From: Candidatus Faecousia excrementipullorum
GTDB taxonomy: Bacteria; Bacillota; Clostridia; Oscillospirales; Oscillospiraceae
DNA: 41,951 nt
Assembly: GCA_018712825.1 (NCBI GenBank)
Contig: DVGG01000022.1
Span: 1 to 41,951 of the forward strand
Reading direction: 5' to 3'
Shown in pieces: positions 31,330 through 40,900 of the stretch. The position numbers and the translations under genes are program-made. The notes below the pieces were generated by a model. The model had not been told where the DNA came from, ran no database searches, and worked only from the letters and a program-made list of their open reading frames with translations. Every line of letters starts with the position of its first letter. Position 1 is the stretch's first letter.

Positions 31330-34300
31330 ATGGGCAAGAACCTGTTCAAGCGCGGCCTGGCCTTTCTCATGGCCGGTACCATTGCGGCAGGACTGTTATC
31401 CGGCTCCGGGATTCCCAGAGCCCAGGCGGCGGATTCCGGGTACATTACTGACAGTGACCTGACCGCCACCGGCACCCCGGCGCCGGAGGCGGATGCCGTG
31501 GTGCCGGATGCCAACCAGTACTGGTACCAGAAGGCGGAGCTGTCCGCATTCTGCCACTTCGGCCCCAACACCTTCAACGAAATCGAGTGGGGCGAAAATT
31601 ACGGAAACAAAACCCCCGACGAGATTTTCAAGCTGGAAGAGGATTTTGACGCAGATACCATGGTGCGTACCCTGAAAAATGCCGGCTTCCAGATGCTTAT
31701 TGTCACCGCCAAGCACCATGACGGCTTCTGTATCTGGAACAGCGCCTACACCGACTACGATGTGGCGGCTACCAGCTACAAGGACGGTCAGGGAGACATT
31801 CTGGCGGAGCTTTCCGCCGCCTGCACCAAGTACGGCATGGATATGGGCCTGTACCTGTCCCCCTGGGACATTCACGACCCCAGCTATGGCTACTACGATG
31901 AAAACGGCGACGCCACCAGCAAGGAAAACGATGTGCTGGACTACAACGAGTACTACAACAACCAGTTAGATGAGATTTTAGGCAACAAGATCTACGGCAA
32001 CAACGGACACTTCCGGGAGGTGTGGATGGACGGTGCCAAGGGCTCCGGTGCCAACGCTCAGGAATATGACTTCCAGCTTTGGTTTGAAACCATCCAGCGC
32101 CACGAGGGCAAGGCCGCCGGTTTTGACGCCGACTGTATGCTCTTCGGCGCTGAGGCCTACACCACCGTCCGGTGGATTGGCAACGAGAACGGTTATGCCC
32201 ACGAGAACACCTGGTCTAAGTCCCAGGTGGACAAGAGTGCCAACACCATCAACAGCAATTCCCAGGGAGGCTACACCATCGGTCTGGAAAACGGCAACCA
32301 GTGGACGGTTCCCGAGGCGGACGCCCGGATTACCTCCGGCTGGTTCTGGGGCACCACCAAGAACACCCCCAAGACCATTTCTGCCCTGGCGGATATGTAC
32401 TTCCGCTCCGTGGGACACAACGCCACATTCCTTCTGAATGTCCCCCCCAACAATGTGGGCACCGTGGACCAGGCCATCCTGGACCGGGTGACGGAGTTCG
32501 GGCAGAATGTGCGGCAGACCTTTGCCAACAATCTGGTGCAGTCTGTCTCCGCTGACAGCGTCCGGGGCAATGACCTGGCTTACAAGCCCGGCAACACCAT
32601 GGACGGACAGGACGACACCTACTGGACCACCGACGACGGCGCCAATACCGGCACGCTGCTGCTGGATTTGGGCGGCGTTCAGAGCTTTGATGTGGTGTCC
32701 ATTGAGGAGGCTATCCAGTTCGGCCAGAGAATCAACCAGTACCGGGTGGAATACCGGGATGCTGCGGGGCAGTGGCATGAGCTGGCTTCCGGCCAGACCA
32801 TCGGCGGCAAGCGGCTGTGCCGCACCGGCGTGGTCAAGGGCGACCAGGTGCGCATTACCGTCACCGTCCCCGAGGGGAAGGTGCCCATGCTCAGCGAGGT
32901 GGGTGTCTACAAGGCCAGCAAGGGCTTCCAGCTTCCCGGGGCAGCTCCCGAGGGCATGGATGTGCTGGACATCACCAACTCCGCCTTCTCCTTCGGCTCC
33001 GGCTGGACGGATGAAACCGGCTCCCAGTTCATCGGCGGCACCAACAAGTGGGCCAATACCGGCGCCAGCTTCACCACCACCTTCACCGGCAGCAAGATTT
33101 ATCTCATGGGTACCAAGGACCCCAACCACGGCAAGGCGGATGTGTATATCGACGGGGAGAAGGTAGCCACCATCGATACGGCGGCCTCCGCCCGTGCCCT
33201 GGGACAGATGATTTTCGCCTCTCCCGACCTGCCCCATGGGGAGCATACCCTGGAGCTGCGGGTCACCTCCAAGGCCATCGGTGTGGAGTCGGCCTATGTC
33301 ATCAACAACAACGGCCTGGGTATGGTGGGTCTGGAGATGGACAGCTATACCATGGGCGAAAATGAGCGGATGGAGGTCAAGGTGGTGCGGGTAGGCGGTA
33401 CCAACCCCGACCAGAGCGTCACCGTCCGGCTTTCCCCCAACCCCGGCAGCGCCATCCAGGACGACTTTAACACCGAACTGATTACGGAAATCACCTTCCA
33501 GCCGGGCGAGACGGAGAAAACCGCCCCGGTGGAAACCCGGCGCAATACCAATGTGACGGGAGACCGGGACTTTACCATCGAGCTGTCCACCCAGGAAAAG
33601 GGCTTGATTCTGGGCTTTGATACGGTAGCCACCGTCACCATCCGGGACCGGGACTCCGTGGAAAAGGAAGAATTGCAGGCGCTGGTGGAGGAAGTCCAGG
33701 GCCTGCCGGAAAGTTGGTTTGTAAGCGGCTGGGAGGACTTTGCCCAGGCTCTGGAGGCTGCCGAGGCAGTGCTCCAGGCGGAAAGCCCCGCTCAGAGTGA
33801 AATCGCGGACGCCTACTTCGCCCTGCTGGAAGCCCGAGACCTTCTGGTGGAGCGGGAGCAGTACACCCAGGACGACCCCTTCTACCTGCCTGACCAGACG
33901 GATACCGCCCTTACCCTGGAAGCGGAATTTGCTGAGCTTCACAATGTAGAGCTGCCCAGCGACGGACAGTGGGCACTGCAGGTGGCCAAGGCCGGCTGGT
34001 CCAGCCACGGGGAGTACATCAACTGCCTGAACCAGGAGGACACCATCTCCTTCCCCTATGTGGCAAAGGTTGCCGGCACCTACACCGTCACCGCTACTTA
34101 CCGCAGCGGCGACACCAAGAACAAGCTGGCCTGGTCTGAGCCGGATGGGAAGATTACAGCCGGAGAAGTGGTAGCCGGTGCCGGGGACGAGGCCCGGGAA
34201 ACCCATACCGTCACTTTCACCCTGGAGGTGACCGAGATTGGCGCAGGTACCCTGGTATTTACCGGTCCCGACACCAAATCTCCTCAGCTGGACAAGCTGG

Positions 34301-34830
34301 ACATCACCCTTACCACCCCCGCCAGCTGTGCTGTGACGGTGAACACCCAGGGACAGGGTACGGCTTCTGCCGATACCGCTGAGGCTGCCCCCGGGGAGAC
34401 CGTGACCCTTACCGCCCAGGCGGCGGAAGGCTGGCACTTCGTCCGGTGGGAAAGTGCGGATGTGGTGGTGGAGAACAACGCCTTCACCATGCCCGAGAAG
34501 GCTGTGACGGTGACGGCGGTGTTTGAGGAGGACGCTACGGAGCCTACCGAGCCCACTGACCCTAGTGAGCCTACCAAGCCCACCGAGCCTACTGACCCCA
34601 GTGAGCCCACCAACCCCACCGAGCCTACTGACCCCAGTGAGCCTACCAAGCCCACGGAGCCCAGTGAGCCCACCAAGCCCACAGAGACCACCAAGCCTGC
34701 CACCGACCCGGAGGGCCCTGCCCAGACCGGCGAAACCGGCAATCCGGCTCTGCTGGCAGCCCTGCTTCTCACCTCCGCCGCTTGCCTGAGCGTGACGGCA
34801 GTGGAGCTGAGAAAGCAGAAAAACCGTTAA
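31330..34830 (+). CDS. Secreted, surface-anchored GH29 alpha-L-fucosidase
   Basis: A 1166-residue enzyme. Order: signal peptide (1-34); GH29 barrel (about 60-395) with TAKHHDGFCIW, the nucleophile Asp234 in VWMDGA and a candidate acid/base Glu286 in RWIGNENG, a pattern I associate with the 1,3/1,4-fucosidase branch (GH29-B); an F5/8-like domain (about 400-535); a further beta domain (545-665); a Calx-beta domain (about 670-775); a helical segment (about 780-850); a CBM6/35-like domain (860-1000); a divergent InlB repeat (1003-1075); PT-rich linker; QTGE (1132-1135) and a membrane tail. It would release fucose from Lewis-type or milk glycans. TAGGAGG precedes ATG 31330; 167 bp separate it from GH20. 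Confidence 0.93.
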   Translation: MGKNLFKRGLAFLMAGTIAAGLLSGSGIPRAQAADSGYITDSDLTATGTPAPEADAVVPDANQYWYQKAELSAFCHFGPNTFNEIEWGENYGNKTPDEIFKLEEDFDADTMVRTLKNAGFQMLIVTAKHHDGFCIWNSAYTDYDVAATSYKDGQGDILAELSAACTKYGMDMGLYLSPWDIHDPSYGYYDENGDATSKENDVLDYNEYYNNQLDEILGNKIYGNNGHFREVWMDGAKGSGANAQEYDFQLWFETIQRHEGKAAGFDADCMLFGAEAYTTVRWIGNENGYAHENTWSKSQVDKSANTINSNSQGGYTIGLENGNQWTVPEADARITSGWFWGTTKNTPKTISALADMYFRSVGHNATFLLNVPPNNVGTVDQAILDRVTEFGQNVRQTFANNLVQSVSADSVRGNDLAYKPGNTMDGQDDTYWTTDDGANTGTLLLDLGGVQSFDVVSIEEAIQFGQRINQYRVEYRDAAGQWHELASGQTIGGKRLCRTGVVKGDQVRITVTVPEGKVPMLSEVGVYKASKGFQLPGAAPEGMDVLDITNSAFSFGSGWTDETGSQFIGGTNKWANTGASFTTTFTGSKIYLMGTKDPNHGKADVYIDGEKVATIDTAASARALGQMIFASPDLPHGEHTLELRVTSKAIGVESAYVINNNGLGMVGLEMDSYTMGENERMEVKVVRVGGTNPDQSVTVRLSPNPGSAIQDDFNTELITEITFQPGETEKTAPVETRRNTNVTGDRDFTIELSTQEKGLILGFDTVATVTIRDRDSVEKEELQALVEEVQGLPESWFVSGWEDFAQALEAAEAVLQAESPAQSEIADAYFALLEARDLLVEREQYTQDDPFYLPDQTDTALTLEAEFAELHNVELPSDGQWALQVAKAGWSSHGEYINCLNQEDTISFPYVAKVAGTYTVTATYRSGDTKNKLAWSEPDGKITAGEVVAGAGDEARETHTVTFTLEVTEIGAGTLVFTGPDTKSPQLDKLDITLTTPASCAVTVNTQGQGTASADTAEAAPGETVTLTAQAAEGWHFVRWESADVVVENNAFTMPEKAVTVTAVFEEDATEPTEPTDPSEPTKPTEPTDPSEPTNPTEPTDPSEPTKPTEPSEPTKPTETTKPATDPEGPAQTGETGNPALLAALLLTSAACLSVTAVELRKQKNR
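34540..34698 (+). repeat. PT-rich linker coding repeat (GH29)
   Basis: Tandem units encode TEPTDPSEPTKP-like sequence between the InlB-type domain and the QTGE motif. The longest of the clean repeats; units closely match those in GH20 and GH2. Confidence 0.8.
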
Positions 34831-34834
34831 CCGT

Positions 34835-34870
34835 TGGGGGATTTCTCCGGTTTCCGGGGAAATCCCCCCA
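34835..34870 (+). other. Strong hairpin in the GH29-GH2 gap
   Basis: A 16-bp stem TGGGGGATTTCTCCGG / CCGGGGAAATCCCCCA with one G-U pair and a TTT loop, starting 5 bp after the GH29 stop. It has no T-run. Like the hairpins at 31180-31277 it sits between two glycosidase genes. Confidence 0.7.
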
Positions 34871-34936
34871 ATCAGGAAGGAAAAGAATTGGTTCCTGCAT
34901 ACCCCAGCGAAAAAAAGCGTAAGGAGCAAGCAGATT

Positions 34937-37900
34937 ATGAAACCAGTATTCAAGCGAACCCTTTCCGCAGCTCTGGCTGCGGCGCTTACCCTGGGCTGTG
35001 CCCCGGTGGTAAACGCAGTCCCCCTGGCCGGCTCCGCCGTATATGACGAGGCACTCAATATGCGGGAGGAACATTTCCTCAGCGGCGTGAAGTTCACAGA
35101 TGGTGAGGCGGGCTTCACCGGTGACGAGTGGTACGATGAAAGTGAGGTCATCGGTATCAACCGGGAGCGGGCCAAGAGCCAGTTTATCTCTTATCATTCC
35201 ACCGATGCGGCTCTGGCCGCCGAAAAGTCCGTCATGGACAGTGTAGGCCCGGAAACTTCGGAGTTTTACCAGCTTCTCTCCGGGAAGGACTGGGATTTTG
35301 CCCTGGTAGAGAACCCCGCCGAGGCAGAGAAGGTGGATGAGCTGTATCTGGCCAAGACCTACGAGGGCGATGCCTTCCAGAAGGAATATGTGCCCCAGGC
35401 CTGGCAGACCTATCGGAACGAGGACGGTACCTTCAAGTACGATGAGCCTATGTACACCAACCACTCTTTGCCCTGGTTCGGCAATTTTGAACCCCAGGAC
35501 TACAACAACCCCCACGCCCCCACCCAGTACAACCCGGTGGGCTACTACCGCACCACCTTCACGGTGCCGGAGAATTGGGACGGACGGGAAATTTTCATTT
35601 CCTTCCAGAGTGTGGAGTCTGCCTACTATCTCTATGTGAACGGCCACAAGGTGGGCTACTCCACCGACGCCTTCACTGCCCATGATTTCAACATCACCCC
35701 CTACCTGGAACCCGGGGAGAATACCATTGCCCTGAAGGTGTTCCGGTGGTCCATTGGCAGCTGGCTGGAGAATCAGGACTTCATCCGCCAGAGCGGTATC
35801 TACCGGGATGTGTACCTGTATTCCAAGGACGAGGCGGAAATCCGGGATTTCTTTGTGAAGACCCAGTTTGATGACCGCACCAGCGTGGACAGTGACGTGA
35901 ATGTCACCGTGGAGACGGACCTGCGGGCCCTCCATAACCAGCAGGCAGGCACCTATACCCTCTCTGCCCGGATTCTGGACAACAACGGCACCCCTGTGGC
36001 CTCCGCTGATGACCAGACTGTGACCCTGAATGCCGCCGGAACCTTTGAGGAAAAGCTCCGGGATGCGGGCACCACCGTTACCAGCACCATGAAGGTAACG
36101 AACCCCGCCAAGTGGTTCCCCGACACCCCCAACCTGTATAGCCTGGTGCTGGAGCTGAAGGACGCCGAGGGCAACGTGATGGAGTCCGTGGTGGAGCGCA
36201 TCGGCTTCCGGGAGATCTACAAGGTGGACATCACCGCCGACGGTCGGGAGCAGATGCAGATTACCGGCCGCCAGATGATCCTGCGGGGCGTCAACCGTCA
36301 CGACACCGACCTGGAGTACGGCCATGCCCTGCGGTATGAGGACTACCTGACGGATCTGACCCTCATGAAGCAGCACAACCTGAACGCCATCCGCACCGCC
36401 CACTACCCCAACGACAAGGTGCTCTACAGCCTGGCGGACGAACTGGGCATCTATGTGTGTGCCGAGGCCAACATTGAGAGCCACAGAGCCGCTTCCTACG
36501 GCGCCAAGGTGCCCACCGGCACCGGCAACGGTATGCCGGAGTGGGTGGCTACGGTCACCGACCGGGTGGCTACCAACCTGGAAATGTATAAGAACAACCC
36601 CAGCGTGGTGATGTGGTCTTTGGGCAACGAGGCCACTTACAGCTATGCACCCCTGAACGAAAACTACGGCTTCTGGGTGGCCTCCATGTACCTGCTGGCC
36701 CGGGACCCCAGCCGCCTGCGGAAGTACGAGCGGGAAAGCGAAAACTATCAGCACCCCTATGTAAAGACCAACGGCCAGGACCCCTGGAGCGTGGATGTGC
36801 GGAAGAACAACATCGTGGACATTCATTCCACCCAGTATGTCCTTCCCGACTATGTGGCGGGCTACAACGGCCGGATGCCCTTCATCCACTCTGAGTACAA
36901 CCATGCCATGGGCCTGTCCTACGGCAACGCCAAGGAGCACTGGGACGCCATCCGGCAGAACGATAAGGCCCAGGGCGGCTTTATCTGGGACTATGTGGAC
37001 CAGTCCATCCGCACCGTCCGGTACGGTACCGACGGCACGAAGGAAGAGTTCTGGGGCTACGGCGGCGACTGGATTGACAAGAATGCCAACGACGATGCCT
37101 TCTGCGGCAACGGTATGCTCTTTGCCGACCGCACCCCCACCCCCAAGATGACGGAGGCCAAGAAGGTACACCAGCAGGTGAACTTCTACGCCGACAGCCT
37201 GGAAGCTGTCCCCGGCGGCACCCTCTCTTTGCAGGTGGTGAACGAATACGAGAACACAAGCCTTGACGCCTTCTCCATCTCCTGGGAGCTGTGGGAGGAC
37301 GGCATCAAGAAGCTGGGCGGCGACGACCTGAATCTTACCGCCCCCGCCATGAAGGGCAAGAGCCTCATGACCGGCAGCCATGTGGAGGACTTTGACATCC
37401 AGCTTCCCATGTTCGAGGCCATGGAAGGCCGGGACTACCTGCTGAACATCTCTGTGAAGCTGAAGGAAGGCAACGCCTGGGCCGAGAAGGATTACGAGAT
37501 TGCCGGCCAGCAGTTCCAGCTGACCCTCCCCGGCACAGCCCAGGAGGAGGCGGAGCCCACCACCAAGGAATTTACCAAGATGGAGCAGCTGGGCAGCCGG
37601 CTGACTCTGGAAGGTATGACGGACAACAATCAGAAGTTTGCCATCGTGCTGGATACCGCCAAGGGCATCATCCTCTCTTACAGCCTGGACGGCACCGTGG
37701 TGATGACCCAGGGCCCGGAGCAGAGCCTTTACCGGGCAGAGACCTATAACGACACCACCGTGGGCAAGGATGCCAACCTGAAAAATGCCGGAAGCTATGA
37801 GAACCTGTCCGATGTGGAAGTGGCTGTGACCCAGGACAGCAGCCAGGTGCTCATGGCTATGAGCGGCAGCATGAAGGTGGACGCCAGCGCCCTGATGGCC

Positions 37901-40900
37901 TACCAGATTTACGGCAACGGCGAAATCGTGGTGCTGAGCCAGTTCCTGCCCAACAGCAACTTTGCCCCCAACGGCCTGCCCAAGATCGGCGGACGGATGA
38001 TGATTTCCGGGGAATTTGACAACCTGACCTACTATGGCCGGGGCCCGGAGGAAAACTATGTGGACCGGAAGAGCGGCTACGATGTGGGCGTATACCAATC
38101 CGTGGTGTATGACTACGCCAACGCCATGGGCGCCGACTCCACCTGGGACGGCTGGCGGATGCTCAAGCCCCAGGAAAACGGCAACCGGACGGACATCCGC
38201 TGGACGGCTCTGACCAACGACGAAGGCATCGGCCTGCTGGTCACCGGCTCCGGCCTGCTGGAAAGCTCTGTGGCCCACTATACCGCAGAGGATATGAACG
38301 CCGGTACCTACAACAATCCTACCTACCGCCATCCGGGGCAGGTTCCCCAGCGGGAGGAGATTGTGTGGAACATCGACCTGCACCAGAACGGTGTCAGCGA
38401 TACCGCCTTTATGGGGCACAAGCCTTTGAATGGCTATTTCTTCCCCACCAACCAGAGCTACAGCTATTCCTACCGGATTTCCCCGGTGAATACCAAGGCT
38501 CCCGAGACCCTCATGGCTGAGAGCCACAAGCCCTTTGCCGTTCCCTCCTCCTCTTACCCCATCACCGGTATTTACATCAACGATAACCCGGTGGCGGGCT
38601 TTGATGTGAACAGCGAAACCGGCGCCAGCTACACCCTGGCTGCGGATGAGTCCATCGAGAAGGTGACCGTGGACGGCACCTCCGACTTCACCGTTACCTA
38701 CAACGAGGACGGCACCATGACCGTCTCCGCCGTGAACAACTACGGTCAGGAATTCTCCTATCAGGTGAAGCTGAGCCGGGAAGGCAAGGAGCTGGACCGC
38801 ACCGCTGTCAGCGCCATCCGCACCGACAACAACTACAACGGTCAGCCCGGCAGCAACATGATTGACGGCAATGCCGCCACCATCTGGCACTCCAACTGGA
38901 GCGACAGCAGCACCTCCAAGCTCAGCCGCCTGTGGTTCATGGCGGAGCTGACAGATCCCACCGCTATCAACGGCATCCGGTATCTGCCCCGGTCCGACAG
39001 CAATAACTTCAATGGCGCTTACGGTGAGCATGATATTTACATCAGCAACAGCGACAAGCCCCTGAACCAGCTGAGCACCGACCCCAACAGCGCCGACTGG
39101 ACGAAGGTTGGCTCCGGCAGCTGGGCAAAGAGCAGCGGCTGGAAGAACACCGCCTTCGACATGACCCAGGCCAAGTACATTCTGGTGATGCCCCGCAGCA
39201 CCCACGGCGATACCGAGAACGCCTGGGGCTCCGGCGCAGAGTTCCGGGTTACCACCGGTACCCAGGTCAACGGTCAGGATGTGACCGTAACCCTGGAGGA
39301 GCGCTACGAGTACCAGGGCGGCCCGGTCCGTCCTGCACCTCAGGTGACCCTGGACGGTCAGACCCTGATTCTGGGGGTGGACTACACCCTGACCTATGCC
39401 GATAACGAAGCCCCCGGTGAGGCAACCCTTACGGTGAACTTCTGCGGCGCTTTCCAGGGTGACCCCATTACCAAGTCCTTCACCATTGTAGACGGCACCC
39501 AGCGCACCCTGACCCTGGTGGTGGGAGGCGAGACCACCACCCAGCAGGTCTATGCCGGGGAGACCGTGACCCTGGACGCAGGGGAGGACCCGGCAGACAA
39601 GCTGTTTGACCGCTGGACTTCCAACAATGCCCAGGTGAAGTTCCAGAGCGCTATCAGCAGAACCACCACCTTCGTTATGCCCGATGCGGATGTGACCGTG
39701 ACGGCAGAATATGTGGAGGCTTACACCGTGACGGTGGTCGGCGGCTTCCTGGATGAAGGCCGCACCATCACTTCCCAGAAGTACAAGGTAGGCTCCGGCG
39801 TCACCTTGTATGCAGACGAGCCGGAAGGCAAGCTCTTTGACCACTGGACCACCGACGGCCAGGACGCCCACATCACCGACCCGGCCCGGACCCCGGCTCT
39901 GCTGGAATCCACCCCCGCCCGGGATGTGATCGTCACCGCCCACTACCGCACCGATGAGAGCTTCTTCAAGGTTGTGGATAAGCTTCCCGACCACCGGTAT
40001 CTGGGCACCACCTTTACCCCGCCTGAAACCCTGGCTGTGATTCAGGGGGACCAGCAGACCGATGCTCAGGTGACCTGGAACGAGGGTCAGGTGGCAGCCA
40101 TCAACAACACCACCACCGTTTCCATCCTGCCCCTGACCGGCACCATCGGCGAGCATACCGTGTCCACCCAGGTGGCGGTGGTTCCCGGCAATGTGGTGTA
40201 CTTTGTGGACAGCGGCGCTGAAAGCTTCTCCGACCTGGCTCAGGCCATTATGAAGCACAACGCCGGCACCCTTCTGAACCAGAACCCGGACCAGATGTAT
40301 GACGCCGAGAGCGGCTGGGGCTGCACCAACGATGAGTCCCAGGTGGAAACCAATGTGATGGGGGATGTGACCGCTTACTCCACCATCCGGAACATGACCG
40401 ACGGAAAGGGCGAGGAACCCAACGACGGTCGGGGCAAGCCCCTGACCTACCGGTTTGACAATCTGGAAGCCGGCACCTATCAGGTGTATGTGGGCTACCA
40501 GAACATCTGGTACCAGACTACCTGGCAGCGGAACGCCACCATAGAGCTTCTCCAGGGCGAGAATGTCCTTGCCACCACGGAGAAGAACCTGAACAGCGAG
40601 ACCCCTGCAAACTTCCAGATGACCATGACCCTGGAGAATCCCGGCTCCGTGGAGCTGAAGATGACCCCCAAGGAAACCGCCAACGCCAACAACGATATGC
40701 TGGTGAGCTTCATCGTCATTGTGAAGGACGGGGAGATTGTGGAGCCCCAGACCTATCCTGTGACTGTGAATGTCCAGGGTCAGGGCACTGCCTCTGCCAA
40801 TGTGGTCAATGCCCTGCCCGGGGAGACCGTAACCCTCACCGCCCAGGCGGAAACCGGCTGGCACTTTGTCCGCTGGGAGAGCCGGGAGGTCACGGTGGAG

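Noticed and set aside
34997..35020. Lipoprotein signal in GH2 (Cys21 after TLG)
   Set aside because: Thr at the -3 position is not a good lipobox, and a normal signal-peptidase site follows (VVNA); the protein has a C-terminal anchor.
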